Source of the DNA: an uncultured Lachnospiraceae bacterium
Lineage (GTDB): Bacteria > Bacillota > Clostridia > Lachnospirales > Lachnospiraceae
Direction: 5' to 3'
Length of the DNA: 30,108 nucleotides
Assembly (NCBI GenBank): GCA_910586725.1
Contig: CAJUJL010000034.1
Location: 1 to 30,108 of the forward strand
A program made the position numbers and the translations under genes. Shown piece after piece: positions 15,941 to 24,291 of this stretch. The stretch's first letter is position 1, and each line of letters begins with the position of its first letter. The notes under the pieces are model-generated. The model ran no database searches. It had not been told where the DNA came from and was given only the letters and a program-made list of their open reading frames with translations.

Positions 15941-16876
15941 TCACCTCTGATCTTCAAACAACGGTGTGGAAAAATATCTTTCCGCCGTATCCGGCAGCAC
16001 AGTAACAACGGTCTTTCCGGCTCCCAGTTTCTCCGCCATCTTAAGCGCCGCCGCTACATTTGTCCCGCTTGAAATCCCACACATGATTCCTTCCAGCCGG
16101 GCCAGATCTTTTGCCGTTCGAATCGCCTCATCGTCCGATACGATATAAATGTCTTCGTAAATATTCTGATTTAAAATCTGAGGAATTACGCCGTCTCCAA
16201 TGCCCATCTGCATGTGGGTGCCAATTGTGCCTCCCGCCAGAATAGCAGCGTTTTCCGGCTCTACTGCCCAGATTAAAATATCCGGATTCTGCGCTTTTAA
16301 CACTTCTCCGATTCCGGTAATGGTGCCGCCCGTGCCTATGCCGGAACAAAATCCGTGAATCGGACCCGCTACCTGTTCTAAAATTTCAAGAGCCGTATGA
16401 TGCTTATGCGCTTTGATGTTATTTGGATTTTCAAACTGCTGGGGAACAAACACGTTTTTGTCTTCTTCCGCCATTTTTAAAGCGGTCTGCAAACATTTTT
16501 CAATGCATTCGCCAATGTTTCCCGCGTCATGAATCAATTTGACTTCCGCTCCGTAATGTTTGACCAAAAGCCTCCGCTCCTCACTGACGGAATCCGGCAT
16601 AATAATGATCGTTTTATACCCCCGTACGGCTCCCACAAGGGCAAGGCCTATGCCCTGATTGCCACTGGTCGGTTCCACAATAATAGTGTCCTTATGTACA
16701 AGCCCCATTTTCTCCGCAGCCAGTATCATATTATATGCTGTCCGCGTCTTGATAGAGCCTCCTACGTTCAGTCCTTCAAATTTAACGAGGACTTCCGCGC
16801 TGCCTGGCTGATTCATTCGATTCAGCCGGATAATCGGCGTATGGCCGATTGCGTCCAAAACATGATTATATATCAT
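15941..16876 (-). CDS. cysK: Cysteine synthase family PLP enzyme (CysK-like)
   Basis: Probably O-acetylserine sulfhydrylase, making cysteine from O-acetylserine and sulfide. The 311-residue fold-type II PLP protein has the cofactor lysine Lys43 in GGSIKTR, the substrate/Asn loop PTSGNQG (69-75) and the phosphate-binding loop GTGGT (181-185). The first two deviate from the textbook GGSVKDR and TSGNTG. Similar variants occur among clostridial CysK-like proteins, but another beta-replacement activity is possible. The ATG at 16876 is chosen because ACAGGAG lies 7 bp upstream and MIYNHVLDAIGHTP matches the usual N-terminus; the frame stays open far upstream without support. It is divergent from spmB and overlaps nothing essential downstream. 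Confidence 0.87.
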   Translation of the reverse strand: MIYNHVLDAIGHTPIIRLNRMNQPGSAEVLVKFEGLNVGGSIKTRTAYNMILAAEKMGLVHKDTIIVEPTSGNQGIGLALVGAVRGYKTIIIMPDSVSEERRLLVKHYGAEVKLIHDAGNIGECIEKCLQTALKMAEEDKNVFVPQQFENPNNIKAHKHHTALEILEQVAGPIHGFCSGIGTGGTITGIGEVLKAQNPDILIWAVEPENAAILAGGTIGTHMQMGIGDGVIPQILNQNIYEDIYIVSDDEAIRTAKDLARLEGIMCGISSGTNVAAALKMAEKLGAGKTVVTVLPDTAERYFSTPLFEDQR

Positions 16877-16958
16877 TTTTTTCTCCTGTCTTTTATTATT
16901 TTTCATGGATGGGCCGTTTCCATCATATATTAAAATGAAAACACTCCGGAGCATATAT

Positions 16959-17489
16959 ATGCGTTTTTTACTATTTTTATCCGAATCCATCCTGCCACTG
17001 ATTATTTTTTTAATTGTAGCTTATGGCCTTTTAAACCGTCAAAATGTCTATCAGGATTTTTTAAAGGGCGCAAAAGACGGCTTTTTTACGGTAATCAACA
17101 TCCTTCCCACGTTAGTAGGGCTGATGACTGCCGTCGGCATTTTGCGCGCGTCCGGATTTTTCGATTTTCTTTCAGATCTGTTAAAAAATATCATGGGCCC
17201 GCTCCATTTTCCCACGGAACTTCTGCCAGTGGCGGTTGTGAAAATGTTTTCTTCCTCAGCCGCAACCGGTCTTCTTTTAGATTTATTTAAAACGCATGGC
17301 ACAGATTCTTTTCTGGGCCTTTCGGCTTCCATTATGATGAGCTGTACGGAAACTATTTTCTACACCATGAGTATTTATTTTATGCATGTTCATATCAGAA
17401 AAACGCGTTTTACATTAACCGGAGCTTTATTTGCCACCATATGCGGCATTGCGGCAAGTATTTTTATCGCTTCTCTGATGGCTGCGTAA
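16959..17489 (+). CDS. spmB: Spore maturation protein B (nucleoside-recognition domain)
   Basis: A 176-residue membrane protein with at least four hydrophobic segments and the nucleoside-recognition ('Gate') pattern of SpmB: GAKDGFFTVINILPTLVGLM, then VVKMFSSSAATGL, then SIMMSCTETIFYT. SpmA/SpmB contribute to spore core dehydration and heat resistance in Bacillus and clostridia. The ATG at 16959 follows CCGGAG at 7 bp and gives the normal family length; earlier in-frame ATGs at 16905 and 16935 lack ribosome sites. The usual partner spmA is not next to it in this window. It supports a spore-forming host. Confidence 0.85.
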   Translation: MRFLLFLSESILPLIIFLIVAYGLLNRQNVYQDFLKGAKDGFFTVINILPTLVGLMTAVGILRASGFFDFLSDLLKNIMGPLHFPTELLPVAVVKMFSSSAATGLLLDLFKTHGTDSFLGLSASIMMSCTETIFYTMSIYFMHVHIRKTRFTLTGALFATICGIAASIFIASLMAA

Positions 17490-17693
17490 AACAGGCCGGG
17501 CACAACTATTTTTTTATGATATGCAGCCTACTTTTGTTTTCTGTATTCCAAAACCGAGATCCAAAAGAGATTCTCATTCACTTGAAATCAGTCCTGACAT
17601 CTGTTTTATGCTATTTATAATTTTTTCTTTATCCATAACAGAATACCTTATTTAAGAGCCGATTACAAGTTGAACAGACAGGAACGGAAAAAA

Positions 17694-17734
17694 GACATAA
17701 AAAACGGGAGAAGCGCCAGACATTCCCCCGTTTT
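17694..17734 (-). terminator. Terminator of the amino acid ABC transporter operon
   Basis: On the minus strand AAAACGGGGGAA pairs with TTCTCCCGTTTT and is followed by a T-run, 8 bp after the ATPase gene's stop. Confidence 0.85.
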
Positions 17735-17741
17735 GCAGTCT

Positions 17742-18464
17742 CTATAATACCTTTGAAAGAAAATCCTGTAATCTGGGATTTTTCGGGTTTGAAAAAAAAT
17801 CTCCCGGCGTATTTTCTTCCATAATGATTCCTTCATCCACAAATAAAACTTTGCTGCCGACTTCCCTGGCAAATCCCATCTCATGCGTCACGACAACCAT
17901 CGTCATGCCGCTGTCTGCCAGTTCTTTCATAACGTCCAACACCTCGCCGACCATTTCCGGATCAAGCGCCGACGTTGGCTCGTCAAAAAGCATAACCTTC
18001 GGACTCATTGCAAGGGAGCGGACGATAGCGATTCTCTGCCGCTGCCCGCCGGATAGCTGCGACGGATAAGCATCTGCTTTATCCGTTAAATTTACCCTCT
18101 TTAAAAGATTTAATGCCGTTTCATTCGCCTCTTCCTGATTCATCAGCTTCAACTTGACAGGAGCCAGCGTAATATTTCCCATAATGGTAAGGTTATTAAA
18201 CAAATTAAAGTTCTGGAACACCATTCCCATATGTTCCCTTACTTTGTTGATATTCGTCTTTGGATCCGTAATCAGCTGGCCGTCAAACCAGATTTCTCCG
18301 CTTGTAGGCTGCTCCAGAAGATTCATGCAGCGCAGAAAAGTACTTTTTCCGGAACCGGAAGGACCGACAATAACAATCTTTTCTCCTTTTTCCACATGGT
18401 AATCAATGCCTTTTAATACCTCGATTTTACCAAAGGATTTATGCAGATTTTTAACGGTGATCAC
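17742..18464 (-). CDS. Polar amino acid ABC transporter, ATP-binding protein
   Basis: The ATPase of a GlnQ/HisP-type importer that powers amino acid uptake at the membrane. The 240-residue protein has Walker A GPSGSGKST (34-42), the ABC signature LSGGQRQR, Walker B VMLFDEPTSALDPE and the switch histidine in VVVTHEMGFA. The GTG start at 18464 gives the usual family length; AGGAGG lies 10 bp upstream, and the gene overlaps the permease stop by 14 bp. An in-frame ATG at 18494 would add ten unlikely residues and swallow that ribosome site. It is the last gene of a three-gene operon with permease and binding protein. Substrate is probably glutamine, cystine or another polar amino acid. Confidence 0.95.
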   Translation of the reverse strand: MITVKNLHKSFGKIEVLKGIDYHVEKGEKIVIVGPSGSGKSTFLRCMNLLEQPTSGEIWFDGQLITDPKTNINKVREHMGMVFQNFNLFNNLTIMGNITLAPVKLKLMNQEEANETALNLLKRVNLTDKADAYPSQLSGGQRQRIAIVRSLAMSPKVMLFDEPTSALDPEMVGEVLDVMKELADSGMTMVVVTHEMGFAREVGSKVLFVDEGIIMEENTPGDFFSNPKNPRLQDFLSKVL

Positions 18465-19152
18465 CTTTGCGCAGCCTCCTCTCCAATTTCTCAATCAACT
18501 TGCTTAATATTTTAATAATGATAAAGTAGATAACGGCCGCGCCAATTAATGGCATAAATGCTTCAAATGTCCTTGAAGATACCTGACTTGCGGTTCTGGT
18601 CAAATCCGAAAGGCTGACGTAGCCGACAATTGCAGTCTCTTTTAACAGAACGATAAATTCATTTCCAATTGGAGGCAGCACATTTTTAATCGCCTGTGGC
18701 AAAATGATATAACGCATGGTCTGTCCTTTGGATAATCCAAGGGAACGTCCCGCTTCCATCTGCCCATGATCAACTGCCTGGATTCCTGCTCGCATAATCT
18801 CAGACACATAAGCGCCGCTGTTGATTCCAAAGGTTAAAATTGCAATCAAAGCTCCGTTTTTGCTTCCTTTCATTACAATAAACCACATGATCAAAAGCTG
18901 CAGAACAGACGGCGTGCCGCGGATCACATCAATATAAATCTGAGCAATGACAGAAAAGACAGAACGCTTTCCATTTTTTCTGACAGACAATTTCATCAAC
19001 GCCACAATCGTACCAATGGCCACGCCCAGAACTGCTGCAAAGACAGCAACCTGAAGCGTTACTCCAAGTCCGCTCAGATAAAGCTTCCATCGATCGCCTT
19101 CCAGAAAAGCAATCTGGAATTTATTCGATACATCTGCAAACCATTCATTCAT
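18451..19152 (-). CDS. Polar amino acid ABC transporter, permease
   Basis: A 233-residue inner-membrane permease of the His/Glu/Gln/Arg family. It has about five transmembrane helices and the EAA-type loop that contacts the ATPase (EAGRSLGLSKGQTMRYIILP, followed by QAIKNVLPPIGNEF). GGAG lies 7 bp before the ATG. It lies between the binding-protein gene (25 bp upstream) and the ATPase gene (14-bp overlap), so the three form one operon. A single permease gene suggests a homodimeric channel. Confidence 0.95.
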   Translation of the reverse strand: MNEWFADVSNKFQIAFLEGDRWKLYLSGLGVTLQVAVFAAVLGVAIGTIVALMKLSVRKNGKRSVFSVIAQIYIDVIRGTPSVLQLLIMWFIVMKGSKNGALIAILTFGINSGAYVSEIMRAGIQAVDHGQMEAGRSLGLSKGQTMRYIILPQAIKNVLPPIGNEFIVLLKETAIVGYVSLSDLTRTASQVSSRTFEAFMPLIGAAVIYFIIIKILSKLIEKLERRLRKGDHR

Positions 19153-19177
19153 TGATTTTCTCCATTCCGGGTATCTT

Positions 19178-20017
19178 TTAGTTTCCTATGTACTGTGTTA
19201 CCAGTTCGTCAAAAGTTCCGTCTGCTTTCAGCTCTGCGAGCGCGTCATTTACAGATTTTGCAAGTTCTTCATCGCCTTTGGGAAGAGCAATTGCATAATA
19301 TTCTTTTTCAAATCCAAATTCCGCGCTTTCTCCGTCGTATAATTTTACTTCGTCTTTAAACTGCTCGCCAAATACCTGAGCCGGATTTTTATCAATGATA
19401 ACAGCGTCCACTCTTCCGTTTCTCAAATCATTGACTGCGTCTACGGCCTTATTGTACTGCGCCGCAGTTGCGTCTTTAATATCTTCTACGATAAAGTCTC
19501 CAGTTGTTCCAAGCTGTACGCCAATGTTCTTTCCCTCCAGATCTTTTGCGGAAGCAATTTCGGAATCTGCCGGAACAATTACATACTGCACCGCTTCGTA
19601 ATACTCATCCGAAAAATCTACCATATTTTTACGCTCGTCCGTAATTGTCATACCCGCGATTGCCACGTCGATTTTGCTGCCAATGGAAGCAACCAGAGAA
19701 TCAAATTCCATATTCTCTACTACAACGTCCACGCCTAATTTTTCACCAATAGCTTTAATCAGAGCCATGTCAAATCCATCCGGCTCCCCGTCATCTCCTA
19801 CAAATTCAAACGGAGGAAATTCCGCGTTCGTTCCTACATTTAATACACCGTCTACAAGAGGTCCTTCCCCCTCCAAATCTCCCTGAACGTCATCCCCTGT
19901 TTCCGTGCCCGTCTGTTCCGTCTGATCCGTCGTGGTGTTTGTGCTTTCCTCCTTATCGCCGCATCCGGCAAATGCCAATGTCAAAGTAAACAATAATGCA
20001 ATAGCTGCTTTTTTCAT
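19178..20017 (-). CDS. Amino acid ABC transporter substrate-binding lipoprotein
   Basis: A 279-residue extracellular solute-binding protein (family 3) tethered to the membrane as a lipoprotein. The signal peptide MKKAAIALLFTLTLAFAGC has a lipobox with Cys19, followed by a Thr/Glu/Asp-rich linker (about 20-55). The binding domain starts NVGTNAEFPPFEFVGDDGEP and contains GFDMALIKAIGEKLG and the MTITDERKNMVDFSDEYY ligand-site region. It is the first gene of the transporter operon and has a promoter upstream. The exact amino acid cannot be read from the sequence. Confidence 0.95.
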   Translation of the reverse strand: MKKAAIALLFTLTLAFAGCGDKEESTNTTTDQTEQTGTETGDDVQGDLEGEGPLVDGVLNVGTNAEFPPFEFVGDDGEPDGFDMALIKAIGEKLGVDVVVENMEFDSLVASIGSKIDVAIAGMTITDERKNMVDFSDEYYEAVQYVIVPADSEIASAKDLEGKNIGVQLGTTGDFIVEDIKDATAAQYNKAVDAVNDLRNGRVDAVIIDKNPAQVFGEQFKDEVKLYDGESAEFGFEKEYYAIALPKGDEELAKSVNDALAELKADGTFDELVTQYIGN

Positions 20018-20052
20018 AATGAAACTCCTTCCTTTTTACATAAATATTATTT

Positions 20053-20080
20053 ATTGTAACATCTTTGTCCATAAAAACAA
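20053..20080 (-). promoter_or_regulatory. Promoter of the amino acid transporter operon
   Basis: On the minus strand TTGTTT (20075-20080) and TACAAT (20053-20058) with a 16-bp spacer, about 35 bp before the binding-protein start. No riboswitch or T-box fits in the short leader. Confidence 0.55.
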
Positions 20081-20125
20081 GTATAAATTGAAAATTATTC
20101 TGCCAAAATGTATTTTTATACTATG

Positions 20126-20166
20126 CAAAACAGGCTTCCCAGTAAAAAACTGAGAAGCCTGTTTAT
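20126..20166 (-). terminator. Terminator of the DUF4352-like lipoprotein gene
   Basis: AAACAGGCTTC-CAGT and ACTG-GAAGCCTGTTT form a long stem around an AAAAA/TTTTT loop, with T-rich flanks on both sides. On the minus strand it lies about 65 bp after the lipoprotein stop and just before the next gene's promoter. Confidence 0.85.
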
Positions 20167-20231
20167 GAAATGAAATAAAACGCCTGACGTTTCGCAAAAT
20201 ATTCGCGCCAGAAAATATCTGTTGCTTTTTT

Positions 20232-20846
20232 CTACCTGATTTTGAAGCTAATCGAATCTTCCCCTGAAATAAATTTTATAATTACTTCGTCTGAGGCAGA
20301 CGCCACAGATTCCGGAATTTCAAACACTACTTCTCCTGACCGCGAGGACAGCGGATTGATTGATGAATCATGCAGATCGTTGCTATATCCCAAAAGCTGC
20401 GTCGAGGAAAATTCATAGCCGTCTCCATAAAACAGTTTTACAAATACATCATCATTATAACCAAAGGAGGGCAAAAATCTGTCCGACTCTTTTCCTTTAT
20501 TTTGAACGGTTATAAACAACTGAGCGTACTTATTTCCTTCTTCTTTTGGCTCGTATTTCATATAATCTGAAGAAACGGATTCCACAACTTTTACATCGGT
20601 AATCGCAATTTCCCAATCATTTAACGCAACAGATTCACCTATGCTGTGAACGACTTCTTCTTTTGACTCTGTTTCCTCCGGCACATCCAAAACTTCTGAA
20701 TCAGCTTCATTTTTTAATATAAGCTCCGTATTTCCCTCTGTTTTTACAGAATCGTCTCCATCATCAGACCAAGCCTTTCCGCATGAAGCCGCAGAAATTG
20801 AAACAGCCGTCAGCAATCCCAAAAATAACATTTTCTTTTTATTCAT
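20232..20846 (-). CDS. Small lipoprotein with DUF4352-like domain
   Basis: A 204-residue predicted surface lipoprotein. A signal peptide (MNKKKMLFLGLLTAVSISAA) is followed by SCG with Cys22 as the lipidation site, then an acidic linker to about residue 65. A beta-rich domain follows (GESVALNDWEIAITDVKVVE, later NKYAQLFITVQNKGKESD) that resembles the DUF4352/immunoglobulin-like extracellular domain. The function of this family is not established; it is often found on cell-envelope lipoproteins. It is divergent from the ECF sigma gene, about 195 bp away, so it could be part of the same envelope-stress response, but no ECF-type promoter is evident in its own direction. Confidence 0.8.
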   Translation of the reverse strand: MNKKKMLFLGLLTAVSISAASCGKAWSDDGDDSVKTEGNTELILKNEADSEVLDVPEETESKEEVVHSIGESVALNDWEIAITDVKVVESVSSDYMKYEPKEEGNKYAQLFITVQNKGKESDRFLPSFGYNDDVFVKLFYGDGYEFSSTQLLGYSNDLHDSSINPLSSRSGEVVFEIPESVASASDEVIIKFISGEDSISFKIR

Positions 20847-20975
20847 ACTCTTCCATCCCCATGTTTTAATGAAAAAATTTTATCACAGGATTTGTCAATT
20901 GTCACGCATTAATTCGATTCATTTTTTAATGTTTCTTTGTGAAGTTTACGCCACCGCGAAAAATGATAAAATAAA

Positions 20976-21006
20976 TGAAACTTTTTCCACGTCAGAATCA
21001 TCTAAT
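20976..21006 (+). promoter_or_regulatory. ECF-sigma-type promoter upstream of sigV-rsiV
   Basis: TGAAAC (20976-20981), followed by a T-run, is the classical ECF -35. CATCTAAT (20999-21006), close to the CGTCTA -10 of SigV/SigM-type promoters, follows after 17 bp. It suggests that the sigma factor drives its own operon, as sigV does in Bacillus subtilis. Confidence 0.5.
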
Positions 21007-21041
21007 CTTATAGAAATCAACAAAGGAGGTGCAAATATCCT

Positions 21042-21539
21042 ATGTTTTTCCCGGGAAAGGATAAGAAAGAACAAAAGATAGAACAAATTTTAACGGATAA
21101 TTACAACCGTTATTTTCGTCTGGCTTACAGCTATGTGCATAACAAAGACGACTCTGCGGATATTGTGCAAAACGGAGCCTATAAAGCAATTTTAAACAGC
21201 GGCGCTTTAAGAAAGGATGAATTTGCAGAAACCTGGGTTTATCGGATTATGCTGAATGAAATTTTTAGTTTTGTAAAAAAAGAAGCCTGTCTTTCTCTGG
21301 ATGAAGTAACCGAAGAATCCGGCAGAGAAGACCATTATGAAGACCTTGATTTAAAGCGCGCGCTGGATGAGTTGCCGCCGAAAGATAAAGCCGTCATTGA
21401 ACTGAAATATTTTGAAGATTTGACGTTTGAAGAAATTGCGGAAATTCTGGAAGAAAATATAAACACCATAAAAAGCCGTCTCTATCGGGGACTGAAAAAG
21501 CTAAGGCTTGAGCTTACTGACGCATGGCAATGGGAGTAG
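21042..21539 (+). CDS. sigV: ECF RNA polymerase sigma factor, SigV-like
   Basis: A 165-residue sigma-70-family ECF factor. Region 2 lies at about 15-80 (ILTDNYNRYFRLAYSYVHNK, then DDSADIVQNGAYKAIL) and region 4 at about 110-158 (YFEDLTFEEIAEILEENINT, then IKSRLYRGLKKLRLEL). AAAGGAGGTG lies upstream of the ATG. The partner gene 31 bp downstream encodes an RsiV-like anti-sigma factor with a DUF3298 domain, and that pairing is why SigV is proposed. In B. subtilis and Clostridioides difficile this sigma factor is released by lysozyme and switches on peptidoglycan modification. The assignment to SigV rather than another ECF factor depends on the partner. Confidence 0.85.
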   Translation: MFFPGKDKKEQKIEQILTDNYNRYFRLAYSYVHNKDDSADIVQNGAYKAILNSGALRKDEFAETWVYRIMLNEIFSFVKKEACLSLDEVTEESGREDHYEDLDLKRALDELPPKDKAVIELKYFEDLTFEEIAEILEENINTIKSRLYRGLKKLRLELTDAWQWE

Positions 21540-21570
21540 AAGCAAAACAATATCTTTGGAGGGAATGATT

Positions 21571-22476
21571 ATGGATAACAGAAAATTAGAAAACCTAAAA
21601 AAGGATTATGAACAGATTAAAATGTCGAAAGAACAGGTGGATCTTATGAAAAAAAATATAGAAAATGCTAAAAAAGAAAAATCAAAGAAAGGAAATAAAC
21701 ATCTGATATGGAAAACTTCCATAGCTGCGGCAGCCGCTGCCTTTATTCTCATTCCAAATGTTTCAAAAGAAGCGGCATACGCAATGAGCAATATCCCGGT
21801 ATTTGGAAAACTCGTGGAAGCAGTAACATTCCGAAATTATATCTATGAAAGCGAACGACACAGCGCAAATATTGACGTGCCGGAAATCATTCCGGATCAA
21901 ACGCAAACGCCGGACGACACAGATCAGAAGGCGAAGCAGAACTTAAAAAAGACAACTGAGGAAATCAATGCGGAAATCAAAAAAATTACGGATGATATTA
22001 TTGCAGAATTTAAAGAAAGGGTAAAAGACCAGGAAGATTACCAGAATGTTGTAATTGACCACGAAACCCTTGCAACAACAGACGATTATTTTGCATTGAA
22101 ATTGATCTGCTACCAGGGATCGGGAAGCGGCGCAGAATGGGATTATTACTACACGATTGATCTGAATACCGGAAAGAGAATTTCATTAAAAGACCTGTTT
22201 ACGCAGGATGCAGATTACATTACGCCCATCAGTGAAAATATCAAAGAACAAATGAAACAGCAAATGAAGGAAGATGAAAATATCTTCTACTGGGTAGACT
22301 CTGAAGATACGCCGGAATGGAATTTCGAAAAAATTACGGATGAAACTTCTTTTTACCTGAATAAAGACGGTAATATCGTAATCTGCTTCAATGAAGGAGA
22401 TGTAGCTCCAATGTACATGGGCTGTGTGGAATTTACCATCCCAAACGAGGCAGTCGCCGGAATTTTAAAAAATTAA
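21571..22476 (+). CDS. rsiV: Anti-sigma factor RsiV-like, DUF3298 domain
   Basis: A 301-residue membrane protein expected to hold the ECF sigma factor inactive. A cytoplasmic Lys/Glu-rich N-terminus (1-44) would bind sigma. One transmembrane segment follows (about 45-63, WKTSIAAAAAAFILIP), then an extracellular part ending in a DUF3298-type domain (about 190-301, TIDLNTGKRISLKDLFTQDA). Just after the membrane segment is EAAYA, an A-x-A-like site that could serve for signal-peptidase cleavage, the known first step of lysozyme-triggered RsiV destruction. The ATG at 21571 has GGAGGG 7 bp upstream; the frame opens earlier, overlapping the sigma gene, without support. Confidence 0.83.
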   Translation: MDNRKLENLKKDYEQIKMSKEQVDLMKKNIENAKKEKSKKGNKHLIWKTSIAAAAAAFILIPNVSKEAAYAMSNIPVFGKLVEAVTFRNYIYESERHSANIDVPEIIPDQTQTPDDTDQKAKQNLKKTTEEINAEIKKITDDIIAEFKERVKDQEDYQNVVIDHETLATTDDYFALKLICYQGSGSGAEWDYYYTIDLNTGKRISLKDLFTQDADYITPISENIKEQMKQQMKEDENIFYWVDSEDTPEWNFEKITDETSFYLNKDGNIVICFNEGDVAPMYMGCVEFTIPNEAVAGILKN

Positions 22477-22478
22477 AT

Positions 22479-22506
22479 TTGAATCTCCTCCGTGGTATGG
22501 TATAAT
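22479..22506 (+). promoter_or_regulatory. Sigma-A promoter of the GH18 gene
   Basis: TTGAAT (22479-22484) and TATAAT (22501-22506) with a 16-bp spacer, starting right after the rsiV stop codon. The transcript would begin near 22513, which matters for the inverted repeat at 22486-22533. Confidence 0.7.
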
Positions 22507-22533
22507 GCAAACAGATACTATACCACAGGAGGA
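22486..22533 (+). repeat. Inverted repeat spanning promoter and ribosome site of the GH18 gene
   Basis: TCCTCC-GTGGTAT-GGTA at 22486-22502 is complementary to TACTATACCACAGGAGGA at 22516-22533, with one bulge and one mismatch. The right arm contains the AGGAGG ribosome site, and the left arm lies between the -35 and -10. In an RNA reading through from rsiV the ribosome site would be paired; an RNA from the local promoter lacks the left arm. Confidence 0.75.
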
Positions 22534-22541
22534 AATTACGT

Positions 22542-24278
22542 ATGGAGAAAAAACGAATTCAGCAGTCTGTCATATTAATCGCTGCCGTTATCGTCATTAT
22601 TATACTGGTTATTATCATAGGAAAAATCATAAATAAATATACCCCTTCCAAAGAAGTGCAGGACTTAGATGAATATTACGGCATCACTGACGATTCTTCC
22701 GCAGCCATTGTATTAAATCATGAAGTTATATCACAAAAAGCTGTTGTTAAAAACGGAACTCTCTATCTCGACTACGAAATGGCCAAAGAATTATTTAACG
22801 ACCGTTTCTATTGGGACGCAAATGAAAATCTTCTGTTATATACGACGGCAAGCGACGTCATATCCGCTTCCGTTTCCGGAAAAGATTATTTTGTAACAAA
22901 AGAAAAACATACGGAAGATTATGAAATTGTCTATGCAGATGCGGATAAAGCTTATATTGCTATGGACTATATCAAGAAATTCACAGACCTGGATTTCCGG
23001 TTTTATGAAGGGCCAAACAGAATGGTTGTAACGACCGACTGGTCGGACGTCACATTGGTTCCCGTTAAAAAAGATACGCAGATTCGTTTAAAAGGAGGCA
23101 TCAAAAGCCCGATTTTAACAGAAGTAAAAGAAGAAGAAAACCTCTTTTTACTTGAAAGCGGCGACAGTTGGGATAAAGTATCCACAGAAAGCGGAATTAT
23201 CGGTTATATCCAGAACAAAAGACTGGGTGAAGAAGAAAAGAAGCGCTACAAGCATTCGTTTGAAGAAGAAGAATTTACCCACAATTTAAAAGAAGGCAAA
23301 ATCAACATGGCCTGGCATCAGGTTACAACACAGGAAGCCAATCGTAACGTAGCAAACGTCATTTCCAATACAAAGGGATTAAACGTCATTTCTCCCACCT
23401 GGTTTTACTTAAATGACAACGAAGGATCCCTGATGAGCCTGGCCAGCAAAGAATATGTGGATTACTGCCACAGCCAGGGAATTGACGTATGGGCTCTTGT
23501 AAGCAACCTGGAAAATGAGGAAGTAAGTACGACGGATGTCCTGACGCATACTTCCAAAAGAACAAATGTCGTAAATCAGTTAATCGCGGCGGCAATCCAG
23601 TACAATTTTGACGGAATTAATGTAGATTTTGAAGCGATTGAAACACAAGCCGGAGAAGGCTATGTGCAATTTATCCGTGAACTTTCACTAAAGTGTAAAA
23701 ATAACGGCATCATTCTCTCCGTAGACAATTATGTGCCTACCGAATACACTTCTTTTTATAACAGAAAAGAACAGGCTAATTTTGCGGATTATGTAATCAT
23801 TATGGGATACGATGAGCATTATGCGGGATCCGACGAAGGCTCTGTCGCTTCTATTGGCTTTGTTACAGAAGGAATTGAAAATACTTTAAAAGAAGTTCCG
23901 GCCAATCAGACCATTCTGGCCGCTCCCTTCTATACAAGAGTATGGGTTGAAACGCCAAAAGAGGCTGCGGACGACGTAGAAGCCGCATCCGAAGATTATG
24001 TGCCGTACGATCTTTCCTCTCAGGCCGTCAATATGAAAGAAGCATGGAATATGGTTTCCGTCAATGGCGTAGAAGCCGTTTGGTCCGAAGAAGACGGACA
24101 ATATTATGCCGAATATGAAAACGGAGGACAAACCTATAAAATCTGGCTGGAAGATGTAAAATCTATGGAATTAAGACTGAAAGCAGCATCCGATCATGCG
24201 CTTGCAGGAGTATCGTTCTGGAAACTTGGACTGGAAGATCCTGCGATCTGGAATACAATCATAAAATATATGAATTAG
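22542..24278 (+). CDS. Membrane-anchored GH18 glycosidase with SH3-like domain
   Basis: A 578-residue cell-surface enzyme. An N-terminal transmembrane anchor (about 8-30) is followed by a domain resembling the copper-amine-oxidase N-terminal-like/stalk type (about 55-165), an SH3-like wall-binding domain (about 175-228) and a glycoside hydrolase family 18 barrel (about 250-575). The catalytic signature FDGINVDFE is intact, with Glu364 as proton donor. This plan is like YaaH/SleL and YdhD-type enzymes that cleave N-acetylglucosaminyl bonds of peptidoglycan or spore cortex. The stalk plus anchor favour action on the vegetative or sporulating cell wall. AGGAGG lies 9 bp before the ATG. It is downstream of sigV-rsiV but has its own promoter. 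Confidence 0.88.
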   Translation: MEKKRIQQSVILIAAVIVIIILVIIIGKIINKYTPSKEVQDLDEYYGITDDSSAAIVLNHEVISQKAVVKNGTLYLDYEMAKELFNDRFYWDANENLLLYTTASDVISASVSGKDYFVTKEKHTEDYEIVYADADKAYIAMDYIKKFTDLDFRFYEGPNRMVVTTDWSDVTLVPVKKDTQIRLKGGIKSPILTEVKEEENLFLLESGDSWDKVSTESGIIGYIQNKRLGEEEKKRYKHSFEEEEFTHNLKEGKINMAWHQVTTQEANRNVANVISNTKGLNVISPTWFYLNDNEGSLMSLASKEYVDYCHSQGIDVWALVSNLENEEVSTTDVLTHTSKRTNVVNQLIAAAIQYNFDGINVDFEAIETQAGEGYVQFIRELSLKCKNNGIILSVDNYVPTEYTSFYNRKEQANFADYVIIMGYDEHYAGSDEGSVASIGFVTEGIENTLKEVPANQTILAAPFYTRVWVETPKEAADDVEAASEDYVPYDLSSQAVNMKEAWNMVSVNGVEAVWSEEDGQYYAEYENGGQTYKIWLEDVKSMELRLKAASDHALAGVSFWKLGLEDPAIWNTIIKYMN

Positions 24279-24291
24279 AAAAATAAAAAAA

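Noticed and set aside
17580..17640. A 20-codon minus-strand frame (MDKEKIINSIKQMSGLISSE) between spmB and the ABC operon terminator.
   Set aside because: Very short, with a weak ribosome site and no recognisable relative; it could be a gene remnant but cannot be supported.
20018..20052. Riboswitch or T-box in the leader of the amino acid transporter.
   Set aside because: The leader is only about 30 nt between promoter and start codon, too short for either.
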